From positions 1 to 7,908 of the forward strand of contig CAMWXO010000064.1 of NCBI GenBank assembly GCA_947178245.1: DNA of 7,908 nucleotides, in the 5' to 3' direction. Numbering within the stretch: the stretch's first letter is position 1; each line of letters opens with the position of its first letter. A model generated the notes under the pieces. The model searched no databases and had not been told where the DNA came from. It worked only from the letters and a program-made list of their open reading frames with translations. This DNA is from an uncultured Porphyromonadaceae bacterium (GTDB taxonomy: Bacteria > Bacteroidota > Bacteroidia > Bacteroidales > Muribaculaceae). Below are positions 1-6,963 of this stretch, in pieces. A program made the position numbers and the translations under genes.

Positions 1-15
1 CCGCAATATTTCTGT

Positions 16-55
16 AAAAAAAGCAACGGAGACCCGAATTTATCGGGTCTCCGTT
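16..55 (-). terminator. Rho-independent terminator of the M6 peptidase gene
   Basis: A 13-bp perfect stem (25-37 pairing with 43-55) closes a 5-base loop. Read on the minus strand it is followed directly by G, C and then seven T residues (22 down to 16). It starts 25 bases past the TAA stop of the peptidase gene, which is the expected place and orientation. On the plus strand the stem is followed by ATAAATTT, a poor U-tract, so it probably works mainly in the minus direction. Confidence 0.9.
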
Positions 56-79
56 ATAAATTTCCGCAATATGACAGCT

Positions 80-2149
80 TTAACGCACCATCACCTTAAC
101 GGATTTATTATCGTAGACCACGATATATACACCGGGAGCGAGACCATCTGTCTTCAGACGCTGGCCGGCCGGATTATAGACTTCCGCACCCTCGGGAGCA
201 ATTATGCATCCCACACCGCCGGCGATCACCGCATCAGCAGCCTCGATTGAGCCTACAGAGGCCCCTTCTTTCTGGAGCGCGGAGGGAGTGAACACTATGA
301 CATTCGAGTCTTGAGTGGACTGGATGCCGCCGACCACGCAGGTGACGAAGGCCTTCATTTCGAGATTCCAATACATTGTGGAGAGTCCGTCGACAGTAAC
401 AGAGGTGACGTTTCCGACACTCGCCTTCTTGAAATTATTGACGATCTTTCCTGACTTCACGGTCTCGATGGTGACGAGGTATTCATCCACGCCCTCCACT
501 TCATCCCAGACGAGGGTGAAGGCTTTCGAGCCGTCGGCCGCAGCCTCGGGATTGTCGTGGAGCACTGTCGCCTTATCGGTGGGCTCAACCATATTATAAT
601 CAAAACTTCCGGTCATGGAAGCCTCATCGTAAGCGATGTTGGTGATGTAGGGCGAACGCCAGTAAGTGTATTTGCCACTCGGCTTCAACTCCAGATCGGC
701 GCCCGGGTAGATGCTGCCCGACTGGAACAGAGGATGCTTATTGCTCTTGGCATAGAATATCTCTACATTTGAGACACCATTGGTATTGACTGAATTGTTG
801 GTCCAGTTGTTTTTCTTGTAGTAGATACGCCAGATCATAAGTCCGGGCTCGGGGAAACATGCGTCCCAACCGGTATTGTCGCGCGACTCTATCACGAAAT
901 ACTCCTGATAGAAATTAGTGGCGGCCTCATTCATCGGGATTCTGATTCTCACGGCCTTAGGCTCAGCGTCAGAGTGGCCGAGAGCCGGGAGATCATAGTG
1001 AGTCTTGTCTTCGGCAGTGTCAAATTCAAGCCAGTGACACACCCACTGCTCGTAGGCTGAGAAAAGCGGGGGCACGCATCCGTCGAAGTTGTAGCATCCG
1101 GCATCCATCACGTCCCAGTCGCCGGGAGTGACGGTGGTGCCTGAATAGTTCACGTCGTAAAGGTCGGGGAGCCCGAGCACGTGGCCGTATTCGTGGGCGA
1201 ATGTTCCGATACCGTCTACCCAGGGAGCGGAGCCGTCGCGCCAGGGCTGCCTACCCGTCTCCGGATTGAGGCCCTTCAGCTCATTGCCGCAGGCGTAAGG
1301 GCCCATGCGCTTGCCACCGAGCGTAAGGGTGCTATACCAGCGGAAATCGGCCTGATGAGGCCATATCGTCTGGGTGTCGGAGTCGGCGCTGCCATAGCCG
1401 GCATAGTAGAAAAAGACTGTATCGAGCACGCCGTCTTCGTCGAGGTCGTAGTTTGAGAAATCCACCTCAAAGTTCTCATCCACAAGGGTCATGGCCTCGC
1501 GGACAAACTCGGGCATATTCACGATAGGATTTTCACGATTCTTATAGAAATAGGATGCTTTCTTCGACAGCTTGACCGGGCCCACCACATCGAATGTGGG
1601 GAGATATTTGCCGTTTGAAATCGCCGCGTAGTAGTCGAGCGCGCTGCCCTTGCCGCCATAGTCGGAGAATCCGGGCTCGTTGAGCTGGCGATGGAAGTAA
1701 TCCTGCGGATCGTCCATCGTGAACTCCACATCGTCAAACTCCACAAGCACCACGAGCGAGTGGTTGCCCTCGCCTATCGTGGGATATTGTGAACGTCCTT
1801 CCGAAGTGAGAGCGGCCATACGTGCCGGCTGCCTCAAGGCAGCATCCTGCATACGCGCCTCCTCAACCTCGGCTTTCAGCACTTCCACATCTTCACGATT
1901 GAAGCGGAGCACTTCGCCGAAGCGCACGGCGTCTACGATAAAGCCTCGTGAATCCCTCTCAAGGAGGCGAGTGCATTCGGCATCGGTCATAAAGTTGAAG
2001 TATTCATCGCCGTGTACCCTTACCTCGATTGTGGAGCCATCCGGGTTGGTATAGGTACGCACACGCGGATCGGCCGGTTTGGCACAAAGCAAAGCGGGAA
2101 CTGCTATCGCAAGTCCTGCAAAGAAATATTTTAGGTTCATGCTGCGCAT
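80..2149 (-). CDS. Secreted M6 family metalloprotease with C-terminal sorting domain
   Basis: This is a zinc endopeptidase of the M6 (immune inhibitor A-like) family, 689 residues from the ATG at 2149; an ATG at 2140 (686 residues, MNLKYFF...) is equally possible. Residues 1-23 form a type I signal peptide (LLCA then KP). C22 is preceded by Leu, so it is not a lipobox. The zinc site is H319-E-Y-G-H323 followed by GLPD, with a Met-turn-like motif GDWDVMDAG at 343-351, both typical of M6. Residues about 520-622 resemble a fibronectin type III domain. The last 34 residues (EVYNPAGQRL... APGVYIV...) look like a type IX secretion type A sorting domain, so I infer export to the cell surface or medium through the T9SS. 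The open frame extends upstream to 2377, but that part runs through the terminator and tRNA-Gln and would bury the signal peptide. No convincing promoter was seen directly upstream. Substrate unknown. Confidence 0.9.
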   Translation of the reverse strand: MRSMNLKYFFAGLAIAVPALLCAKPADPRVRTYTNPDGSTIEVRVHGDEYFNFMTDAECTRLLERDSRGFIVDAVRFGEVLRFNREDVEVLKAEVEEARMQDAALRQPARMAALTSEGRSQYPTIGEGNHSLVVLVEFDDVEFTMDDPQDYFHRQLNEPGFSDYGGKGSALDYYAAISNGKYLPTFDVVGPVKLSKKASYFYKNRENPIVNMPEFVREAMTLVDENFEVDFSNYDLDEDGVLDTVFFYYAGYGSADSDTQTIWPHQADFRWYSTLTLGGKRMGPYACGNELKGLNPETGRQPWRDGSAPWVDGIGTFAHEYGHVLGLPDLYDVNYSGTTVTPGDWDVMDAGCYNFDGCVPPLFSAYEQWVCHWLEFDTAEDKTHYDLPALGHSDAEPKAVRIRIPMNEAATNFYQEYFVIESRDNTGWDACFPEPGLMIWRIYYKKNNWTNNSVNTNGVSNVEIFYAKSNKHPLFQSGSIYPGADLELKPSGKYTYWRSPYITNIAYDEASMTGSFDYNMVEPTDKATVLHDNPEAAADGSKAFTLVWDEVEGVDEYLVTIETVKSGKIVNNFKKASVGNVTSVTVDGLSTMYWNLEMKAFVTCVVGGIQSTQDSNVIVFTPSALQKEGASVGSIEAADAVIAGGVGCIIAPEGAEVYNPAGQRLKTDGLAPGVYIVVYDNKSVKVMVR

Positions 2150-2208
2150 CGTCTGTCGGGTTAATATTATCCGGGACGCCAAGAGGCGACACCGATCGTT
2201 ATTTTTTA

Positions 2209-2239
2209 GAAAAAGGCCTCCCTGCATACCCGGAGACCT
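2209..2239 (-). terminator. Rho-independent terminator of tRNA-Gln
   Basis: On the minus strand AGGTCTCC (2239-2232) pairs with GGAGGCCT (2221-2214), an 8-bp stem with one G-T pair and a 10-base loop. It is followed by five T residues (2213-2209). It begins 20 bases after the tRNA 3' end and about 60 bases before the peptidase start, so it ends the tRNA transcript and separates it from the peptidase gene. Confidence 0.8.
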
Positions 2240-2259
2240 GTCAGAACTTATGAAAGTTG

Positions 2260-2330
2260 TTGCCTTACCAAGATTCGAACTTGGACAAACAGAACCAAAA
2301 TCTGGTGTGCTACCATTACACCATAAGGCA
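2260..2330 (-). tRNA. tRNA-Gln (anticodon UUG)
   Basis: A complete cloverleaf of 71 bases can be drawn by eye on the minus strand. The acceptor stem is TGCCTTA with TAAGGCA (7 bp). The D arm is GTGT, AATGGTA, GCAC. The anticodon loop is TTTTGGT, giving anticodon TTG. The T arm is CCAAG, TTCGAAT, CTTGG, and the discriminator is A at 2260. CCA is not encoded; the next bases are CAAC. The anticodon stem has four Watson-Crick pairs, with a C-T mismatch at the outer 27-43 position. UUG reads CAA and, by wobble, CAG. It has its own promoter (2375-2406) and terminator (2209-2239), so it appears to be a single-gene tRNA unit. Confidence 0.96.
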
Positions 2331-2374
2331 ATCCTGAACGCTATCAGGGCATGGATGCCCTCGGATAACGTTTG

Positions 2375-2406
2375 CAAAATTAATAAAAAAAGACCGGACG
2401 TGCAAA
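2375..2406 (-). promoter_or_regulatory. Bacteroidota-type promoter of tRNA-Gln
   Basis: On the minus strand a TTTG (2406-2403) stands 20 bases upstream of TAATTTTG (2382-2375), an exact match to the Bacteroidota -33/-7 consensus (TTG, TAnnTTTG). A start near 2369 would give a 5' leader of roughly 40 bases on the tRNA precursor. That leader contains a small hairpin, GGGCA-TCCA-TGCCC (2360-2347), which RNase P processing would remove. Confidence 0.82.
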
Positions 2407-2483
2407 TCTTTCAAATATAAATTTCATTTTTTTAGCATTTTTTGATTTATATGAATAAAGATTATCTCTTTTACGAGTAAAAA

Positions 2484-2514
2484 TTGCCGCAGTTTCAATT
2501 TTTAATTATCTTTG
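2484..2514 (+). promoter_or_regulatory. Bacteroidota-type promoter of the four-helix-bundle gene
   Basis: TTG (2484-2486), a 20-base spacer, then TATCTTTG (2507-2514), an exact match to TAnnTTTG. The spacing is identical to that of the tRNA-Gln promoter on the opposite strand. The expected transcription start, four to seven bases past the -7 box, falls at about 2518-2521, only a few bases before the ATG at 2523. The about 75 AT-rich bases between this promoter and the tRNA promoter hold no other feature I can name. Confidence 0.82.
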
Positions 2515-2522
2515 CATCCGAA

Positions 2523-3077
2523 ATGAACGAACTTATTCCAAATATCGGCTCCAACTACAAGGATTTACTAAGTTATCAGAAGTGCGATGTGATATATCAA
2601 ATCACATATTATTTCTGCGAACAATTCTTAAGGAATGGAGACCGCACTATAGACCAGATGATACAAGCCGCCAGAAGCGGCAAACAAAACATCATTGAGG
2701 GTTGCGCGGCATCATCCACATCTGCCAAGACAGAGATTAAACTGATTAATGTGGCAAAAGCCAGTCTACAGGAACTTCTTGAAGACTATGAAGACTATCT
2801 CAAAACCAGAGGGCACCGCCGTTGGGAAAAGGGCTCCGTTGAATTCGAGACCATGAGAAAATTAGGCCGCGAGCATAATGATGCTCAATATTTTATGAAT
2901 ATCATTTGCTCAAGACCGCCTGAGACGATTGCCAACATGATAATAATTCTGATAAAGCAAGCAGACTATCTGCTTTACAGACAGCTTCAGAGATTGTCTT
3001 CGGACTTTCTGAAGCATGGCGGCTTCTCAGAGAGAATGACCTATCTGAGACGAAAAAACCGAGATAAAACCAAATGA
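2523..3077 (+). CDS. Four-helix-bundle protein (S23/23S IVS family) with suffix domain
   Basis: 184 residues. It belongs to the four-helix-bundle family first noticed as ORFs inside 23S rRNA intervening sequences. Family hallmarks seen here are GKQNIIEG (53-60), in the place of the usual 'ANIAEG' helix, and the helix KLINVAKASLQELLEDYEDYL (73-93). The C-terminal LKHGGFSERMTYLRRKNR (163-180) matches what I recall as the four-helix-bundle suffix domain common in Bacteroidota. The molecular function of the family is not established; no catalytic residues are evident. I chose the ATG at 2523 over the in-frame ATG at 2484 because the earlier one lies in the -33 box of the promoter. The gene is AT-richer than its neighbours: about 42% GC in four 60-base lines counted by hand, against about 60% in two lines of the next gene. 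That suggests later acquisition or a different selective regime. Only 14 bases separate its stop from the 9-bp repeat array. Confidence 0.88.
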   Translation: MNELIPNIGSNYKDLLSYQKCDVIYQITYYFCEQFLRNGDRTIDQMIQAARSGKQNIIEGCAASSTSAKTEIKLINVAKASLQELLEDYEDYLKTRGHRRWEKGSVEFETMRKLGREHNDAQYFMNIICSRPPETIANMIIILIKQADYLLYRQLQRLSSDFLKHGGFSERMTYLRRKNRDKTK

Positions 3078-3090
3078 TCATTTATTTCAG

Positions 3091-3170
3091 GGTCTCTAAG
3101 GTCTTTAAGGTCTTTAAAGTCACTAAGATCTTATTGACCTTATTGACCTTATTGACCTTATTGACCTTAT
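3091..3170 (+). repeat. Double 9-bp tandem array forming a 36+4+36 inverted structure
   Basis: The left array has four 9-mers: GGTCTCTAA, GGTCTTTAA, GGTCTTTAA, AGTCACTAA (3091-3126). A central GATC (3127-3130) follows, then four exact copies of TTATTGACC (3131-3166) and a partial TTAT. The right unit reversed is GGTCAATAA, which agrees with each left unit at seven of nine positions. The two arrays can therefore pair over 36 positions with 28 Watson-Crick pairs, mostly interrupted by 2x2 mismatches. The centre TAAGATCTTA is a perfect palindrome. It fills the 104-base spacer between the four-helix-bundle gene and the dehydrogenase, ending about 11 bases before the next ATG. It has no U-tract, so it is not a canonical terminator. 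No TAnnTTTG promoter was found in the spacer. Confidence 0.9.
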
Positions 3171-3181
3171 AAAAAATCATT

Positions 3182-4135
3182 ATGAAAATAACTGTGCTTG
3201 ACGGATATGGCCTCAACCCCGGCGACCTGAGCTGGGAAGGATTCAGCAACCTGGGCGATCTCACCGTCTACGAACGGACAATGCCGGACGAGATAATTAG
3301 CCGGGGACTCGACTCGGAAATTCTCATTACCAACAAGACCGTCCTTGACGCGGAGACTATCTCGCGGCTGCCCGGCCTGAAATATATAGGCGTGCTCGCC
3401 ACAGGCTACAATGTAGTGGACACGGAGGCCGCGCGAAGCCGCGGAATCACAGTCACCAACATTCCCTCTTACAGCACCATGTCGGTGGCCCAGGCCGTCT
3501 TTGCCCTATTGCTCGCCATCACCAACAGAGTGGAGCATTACACAGCAGAGAACCGCAACGGACGCTGGAGCGGCAATCCCGATTTCTGCTATTGGGACAC
3601 TCCGCTCACCGAACTTGCAGGCAAGACCATCGGAATAATCGGATTAGGACACATAGGGAAGGCCGTGGCCGGCATAGCGCTCGCTTTCGGCATGAAAGTC
3701 ATGGCCTATACATCGAAAGAGCAATCGCAGCTTCCGGAAGGAGTCGAGAAGGCTGATCTCGGGCACCTTCTCCCGGAATCCGACGTAGTCACGCTCCACT
3801 GTCCGCTCACCGAGACCACCCGGCACCTTATCGATGAAAAGAAACTTTCCGCCATGAAGAAAGGAGCTATCCTGATCAATACCGGCCGCGGCCCGCTCAT
3901 CGACGAGGACGCGGTGGCAGAGGCTTTGAAAACGGGAAGACTCGGGGCATTCGGGGCAGACGTGCTTTCTGCAGAGCCGCCTTCGGCATCCAATCCCCTG
4001 CTTTCGGCACCCAACGCGTTCATCACTCCGCATATCGCGTGGGCCACTAAAGAGGCACGCCAGCGACTGATGACCATAGCCGTTAACAACCTTTCCGCCT
4101 TCCTGGATGGGAAAGCGGAAAATGTAGTGAACTGA
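3182..4135 (+). CDS. D-2-hydroxyacid dehydrogenase, NAD(P)-dependent
   Basis: 317 residues, the usual length for this family, which interconverts 2-oxoacids and D-2-hydroxyacids with NAD(P)H in the cytoplasm. The Rossmann nucleotide-binding motif is GLGHIG (154-159). The catalytic triad is visible: R236 in NTGRGPLID, E265 in VLSAEPP and H284 in TPHIAW. LATGYNVVD (72-80) and NIPSYSTMSVAQ (93-104) form the substrate-side loop found in glycerate/hydroxypyruvate-type members. The overall pattern favours a glycerate dehydrogenase (hydroxypyruvate reductase)-like enzyme over D-lactate dehydrogenase, but exact substrate and cofactor cannot be read from sequence. The start at 3182 gives a normal N-terminus (MKITVLDGYGLNPGDLSWEG). 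The gene begins right after the 9-bp array and converges on the nucleoside phosphorylase 44 bases downstream. No ribosome binding site or canonical promoter is apparent. Confidence 0.93.
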   Translation: MKITVLDGYGLNPGDLSWEGFSNLGDLTVYERTMPDEIISRGLDSEILITNKTVLDAETISRLPGLKYIGVLATGYNVVDTEAARSRGITVTNIPSYSTMSVAQAVFALLLAITNRVEHYTAENRNGRWSGNPDFCYWDTPLTELAGKTIGIIGLGHIGKAVAGIALAFGMKVMAYTSKEQSQLPEGVEKADLGHLLPESDVVTLHCPLTETTRHLIDEKKLSAMKKGAILINTGRGPLIDEDAVAEALKTGRLGAFGADVLSAEPPSASNPLLSAPNAFITPHIAWATKEARQRLMTIAVNNLSAFLDGKAENVVN

Positions 4136-4179
4136 GCGGCGTCTCGCCGAAGCCGCCGGATGCGTCAAATCCGAATGGA
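4136..4179. other. Convergent spacer with GC-rich hairpin, no canonical terminator
   Basis: The 44 bases between the two convergent stop codons can fold as GCGGC (4136-4140) with GCCGC (4152-4156), or alternatively as CGGCG (4137-4141) with CGCCG (4145-4149). Neither side has a U-tract. It may slow polymerase from both sides, but I cannot call it an intrinsic terminator. Confidence 0.3.
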
Positions 4180-5052
4180 TCAGAAGCGGTCGAGAACCGT
4201 AGCAAGCAGTTCCCTCACCCGAGGCTTGTAGTCAGTATTGGTCTTGGTAGCCACCCTCTCCGCTATGATGCAGCAAACCGTCATGGCCCTGTGGCCAAGC
4301 AGCTTCGCCATACCCTGCAGGCATCCCGATTCCATCTCGAAATTGGTGACCGGCTTTCCATTATATCTGAAACTTTCTATTTTGGCGTTTAGGTCAGGAT
4401 CTGCGAGCGGAAGACGCACGCAACGCCCCTGCGGAGCATAGAACCCCACCGCCGACATCGTGCAGCCACGCAGCATGTCGTCGCGCCCGATGCGGTCTAC
4501 GAGCGACGCGTCGGCATCCACGGTGTATGGCGCGGCCCAGGTCTTGAGCCATCCGGTGTGAGCCACGAACTCGCGCTCAAACTCCAGATCGCAGACCTTG
4601 TCGCGGTCGGCATAATAATTAAGAATGCCGTCAGTGCCGGTGGCCTTCTCGGCTATCACGTAATCCCCGAGATGAATGTCGGGCTGAAGCGAGCCGGAAG
4701 TGCCGACTCGCACCATGTTAAGGGTGCGGTGTTCGGGCTTCACCTCGCGCGTCTTGAAGTCGATATTGGCAAGGGCATCGAGTTCAGTAATCACAATCTC
4801 GATATTGTCAGATCCGATGCCGTGCGATATGCACATCACGGGTTTCCCGCGGTAGGAGCCTCCTACTGCATGAAATTCGCGCGACTGAACGTCATAATCG
4901 ACAGTATCGAACATCTCCGCCACCATCGACACCCTGCCGGGGTCGCCTACGAGGAGGATATTGTCACGAAGTTGTTCCGGTCGCAAGTGAATATGGAATG
5001 CCGAGCCGTCGGCATTGATAATGAGTTCGGATGGAGGGATGATTCTCTTCAT
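4180..5052 (-). CDS. Nucleoside phosphorylase, uridine phosphorylase-like
   Basis: 290 residues; a cytoplasmic NP-I family enzyme that splits nucleosides with phosphate into base and (deoxy)ribose-1-phosphate, for salvage. Visible motifs are the phosphate loop GDPGR (36-40), the core VRVGTSGS (114-121) with R115, and the ribose-binding EMES (239-242). The segment FYAPQGR (204-210) lines up with the TFYPGQER segment of E. coli uridine phosphorylase, whose Gln and Arg hold uracil. This favours pyrimidine over purine nucleosides. The protein is longer than E. coli Udp (about 253), with an N-terminal extension of roughly 10 residues and insertions. It is divergent from the acidic protein gene (122 bases between starts) and convergent with the dehydrogenase, so it appears monocistronic. 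No TAnnTTTG promoter was found; an inverted repeat lies in the shared upstream region. Family is sure, uridine preference likely. Confidence 0.92.
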   Translation of the reverse strand: MKRIIPPSELIINADGSAFHIHLRPEQLRDNILLVGDPGRVSMVAEMFDTVDYDVQSREFHAVGGSYRGKPVMCISHGIGSDNIEIVITELDALANIDFKTREVKPEHRTLNMVRVGTSGSLQPDIHLGDYVIAEKATGTDGILNYYADRDKVCDLEFEREFVAHTGWLKTWAAPYTVDADASLVDRIGRDDMLRGCTMSAVGFYAPQGRCVRLPLADPDLNAKIESFRYNGKPVTNFEMESGCLQGMAKLLGHRAMTVCCIIAERVATKTNTDYKPRVRELLATVLDRF

Positions 5053-5108
5053 GGCTTTAGATTTTTTCTGTTGTCGGATTTTTCATAAAAAATGCTTAAA
5101 CGCATTAT

Positions 5109-5152
5109 GTCTATATAACAAATGAGCGGGAAGTTGTTATTACATTATAGAC
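5109..5152. promoter_or_regulatory. Interrupted inverted repeat in divergent promoter region
   Basis: GTCTATA (5109-5115) is mirrored by TATAGAC (5146-5152). Inside it, ATAACAA (5115-5121) is mirrored by TTGTTAT (5134-5140). The right side carries five extra bases between the two arms. The repeat sits in the 122-base gap between the divergent phosphorylase and acidic-protein genes, 23 bases before the latter's ATG. It could be an operator for a dimeric regulator or simply AT-rich chance symmetry. No exact Bacteroidota promoter was found on either strand of this gap. Confidence 0.35.
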
Positions 5153-5174
5153 AAAAAACAAGCATACAATAATA

Positions 5175-6029
5175 ATGGTGACAAAACTCATAGAGACAGC
5201 AGTGGAAATCGAAGGACTGCTGCGTGTTCTGAAGGATGGAGAGCCTTCGGATGAATTATATTCCCTATTGACAGGAAAAACACTTTGGCTCGCTGAGGAA
5301 TGCGACCGATTGGCCGGCGAATATGAAGGGCATAAGACAGCTCCGGCCGAGTCTGAAGAAAGTCAGGCTGCGTCGGAAGTGGCTTCGGATGAAGAAGAGG
5401 AGGCCGAGGAAGCCACCGCCGAGGCTTATCAGGCACCTGAAGAACAGGAATATGAAGATGTGGCTCCCGCAGTAGAAGCCCCGGCTGAAGAGGAGGCTGA
5501 GCCCGAGCCCGAGGAAGAAAAGCAACCCGAAGAAGAACCTCACAAAGAAGATGAGGAGGCTCACAGTGAAGATGAGGAGACTCACAGTGAAGAAGAGGCC
5601 GAGGAAGAGGAATCAGCAGCCCCCGGGGTGGATGCTGATGTGGAGACCGAAGCGGAAGAAGAGTATTCCGAGGCTTATCTGCACATGGACGACGATAATG
5701 AAGAGGAAGATGAGGACGACGACATTCTCCTCGATATTGACGACGAGGAAGAAGAAACACCTGCAGCGACAGCCGACCAGCCTAAACCCGAACATATACA
5801 GAAGCCTAAGCCCAACCTGAAGGCGTTCTTCTCTCTCAACGACCGCTTCCTATATGCCCGCGAGCTTTTCGACGGCGACATGAAGATGTTTGACGCCACC
5901 CTTCGCCAGCTTGAAGGAATAGAATATTTCTCCGACATCGAAGATTACTTCTTCAACGAACTCGAGTGGGATCCCGAACGCCGCTTCGTGAGCCAATATA
6001 TGGATACTCTCCGCCCACATTTCAAGTGA
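5175..6029 (+). CDS. Hypothetical acidic protein with conserved-looking ends
   Basis: 284 residues; function unknown. Three parts are visible. Residues 1-50 look like a compact helical domain (MVTKLIETAVEIEGLL...). Residues 55-205 are low complexity and extremely acidic: 66 of the 125 residues between 71 and 195 are Asp or Glu by my count. Residues 214-284 form an ordered, aromatic-rich C-terminal domain (FFSLNDRFLYARELFDGD at 218-235, then a second helix pair ending near DTLRPHF). I recall similar FSLNDRF...RELF domains in uncharacterised Bacteroidota proteins, but cannot name a family. There is no signal peptide or membrane segment, so it should be cytoplasmic. The acidic linker could act as a spacer or a decoy for basic proteins or nucleic-acid sites; that is speculation. 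The start at 5175 (ATG GTG) is the first ATG in frame. A 3x21-bp repeat lies inside the linker. It precedes rsmI by 155 bases. Confidence 0.82.
   Translation: MVTKLIETAVEIEGLLRVLKDGEPSDELYSLLTGKTLWLAEECDRLAGEYEGHKTAPAESEESQAASEVASDEEEEAEEATAEAYQAPEEQEYEDVAPAVEAPAEEEAEPEPEEEKQPEEEPHKEDEEAHSEDEETHSEEEAEEEESAAPGVDADVETEAEEEYSEAYLHMDDDNEEEDEDDDILLDIDDEEEETPAATADQPKPEHIQKPKPNLKAFFSLNDRFLYARELFDGDMKMFDATLRQLEGIEYFSDIEDYFFNELEWDPERRFVSQYMDTLRPHFK
5538..5600 (+). repeat. Three in-frame 21-bp repeats in the acidic linker
   Basis: Three tandem 21-bp units encode PHKEDEE, AHSEDEE and THSEEEA (residues 122-142). The second unit differs little from its neighbours at DNA level (core CTCACAGTGAAGATGAGGAG). 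In-frame copy-number change would alter linker length without breaking the gene. Confidence 0.75.
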
Positions 6030-6047
6030 TAATGTAGAACTTCGTTT

Positions 6048-6089
6048 AATTGAGAATTGAGAATTGTGAATTGAGAATTTAGAATTGGG
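6048..6089 (+). repeat. 7-bp tandem array, AATTGAG type
   Basis: Six consecutive 7-mers: AATTGAG, AATTGAG, AATTGTG, AATTGAG, AATTTAG, AATTGGG. The array starts 18 bases after the stop of the acidic-protein gene, in the 155-base spacer before rsmI. Similar AATTG-rich arrays are, from memory, frequent in intergenic DNA of Bacteroidales. Confidence 0.85.
6057..6087 (+). promoter_or_regulatory. Possible promoter embedded in the 7-bp array
   Basis: TTG (6057-6059), 20 bases, then TAGAATTG (6080-6087), seven of eight to TA-nn-TTTG if the two free positions are counted as matches. The spacing equals that of the two exact promoters in this window. It would start transcripts about 90 bases before rsmI. 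Because the array repeats TTG every 7 bases, the spacing match may be coincidence. Confidence 0.25.
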
Positions 6090-6114
6090 TTGCGTTGGAC
6101 TTTTTTCCTCGGGC

Positions 6115-6134
6115 GGATGCACCGGGGTGCATCC
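6115..6134. repeat. Palindromic element GGATGCAC-CGGG-GTGCATCC
   Basis: A perfect 8-bp inverted repeat with a 4-base loop lies 51 bases before the rsmI start. It is followed by CTACAAATT, not a U-tract. On the minus strand the following bases are GCCCGAGG and then A residues, so it is not an intrinsic terminator in either direction. It may be a dispersed REP-like intergenic element; the window holds only this copy. Confidence 0.6.
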
Positions 6135-6184
6135 CTACAAATTCCAATAACGCCCACCTCTAAAAATTAAGCCCAAATATAACC

Positions 6185-6790
6185 ATGCTTTATATAGTAC
6201 CGACACCGGTCGGCAACCTTGACGACATGACTTTCCGCGCCGTCAAGGTGCTGAAGGAGGCTGATCTCATCCTCGCTGAAGACACGCGCACGAGCAGCGT
6301 GCTTCTGAAGCATTTCGACATACACACCCCGATGCAGAGCCATCACAAATTTAATGAGCATGCTACAGTGGGGCCTCTTGCAGAGCGCCTCGAAGCGGGA
6401 GAGAACATAGCGCTCATCTCCGACGCGGGCACTCCGGGCATCTCAGACCCCGGCTTCATGCTCGTGCGTGAATGCCGGCGCTTAGGGGTGGAGGTGACAG
6501 TGCTTCCCGGGCCCACAGCTTTCGTTCCGGCCCTTGTGGGAAGCGGGCTGCCGTGCGACAGATTTGTCTTCGAAGGATTCCTTCCGCCGAAAAAAGGCCG
6601 GGCCACCCGCCTCGCGCTTCTGGCCGAAGATCCCCGCACGGTGGTGATCTACGAAAGCCCCGTGAGGCTCCCCCGCACCCTGCGCCAGCTTGCCGAGGCT
6701 TTCGGCGAAGACCGCGAGGCTTGTGTGGCGAGAGAAATATCGAAAATCCACGAAACATTTCACAACGGCACGTTAAAAGAACTTTCCTAA
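6185..6790 (+). CDS. rsmI: 16S rRNA (cytidine-1402-2'-O)-methyltransferase RsmI, truncated
   Basis: RsmI transfers a methyl group from S-adenosylmethionine to the 2'-O of C1402 in the decoding centre of 16S rRNA. It belongs to the tetrapyrrole-methylase-fold family. Signatures visible in order are TPVGNLDDMTFRA (7-19), LILAEDTRTS (28-37), ALISDAGTPGISDPG (76-90), VLPGPTAFVPAL (106-117), FEGFLPPKKGR (129-139), VIYESPVR (154-161) and REISKIHETFHNGTLKEL (183-200). The frame stops at TAA (6788-6790) after 201 residues. The same frame then continues with HFAVNTPKGEIVIVV..., the usual RsmI C-terminus, to TGA at 6851-6853 (222 codons including the stop). The final strand of the fold, normally GEIVIV-, is therefore lost. 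This is either a nonsense mutation, a sequence error, or recoding. No SD site; the start at 6185 puts the catalytic motif at the expected N-terminal position. A poor candidate promoter lies in the upstream 7-bp array. Confidence 0.93.
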   Translation: MLYIVPTPVGNLDDMTFRAVKVLKEADLILAEDTRTSSVLLKHFDIHTPMQSHHKFNEHATVGPLAERLEAGENIALISDAGTPGISDPGFMLVRECRRLGVEVTVLPGPTAFVPALVGSGLPCDRFVFEGFLPPKKGRATRLALLAEDPRTVVIYESPVRLPRTLRQLAEAFGEDREACVAREISKIHETFHNGTLKELS

Positions 6791-6853
6791 CATTTCGCTG
6801 TGAACACTCCCAAAGGTGAAATTGTTATAGTCGTCAAAGGGAAAGTGGTTTGA
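6791..6853 (+). pseudogene. rsmI: Detached C-terminal segment of rsmI after in-frame TAA
   Basis: Twenty sense codons and TGA in the same frame as rsmI, directly after its TAA. The translated stretch HFAVNTPKGEIVIVV matches the conserved C-terminal pattern (HF...PxGEIVIV) of Bacteroidota RsmI proteins. No insertion or deletion is needed to join the two parts: one base change at 6788 (for example G to T in a GAA codon) explains the break. There is no start codon suited to independent translation. Confidence 0.8.
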
Positions 6854-6880
6854 ATGGTTTAAGGCGGTTAAATGGTTTAA
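6845..6880 (+). repeat. 9-bp tandem array, ATGGTTTAA type
   Basis: Four degenerate 9-mers: GTGGTTTGA, ATGGTTTAA, GGCGGTTAA, ATGGTTTAA. The first unit coincides with the last two codons and TGA stop of the extended rsmI frame. Every unit ends in a stop codon in that frame. The period and the TTTAA core recall the array at 3091-3126. The remaining 80 bases up to the lipoprotein gene show no exact promoter; ACATTTTG at 6935-6942 is only a partial -7 match. Confidence 0.7.
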
Positions 6881-6963
6881 AATGGGACAGAACCCATTAC
6901 AATCGCAGCTCCCAATTTATTACATTGATTAATAACATTTTGAAAAACTCAAAAACGACAGAT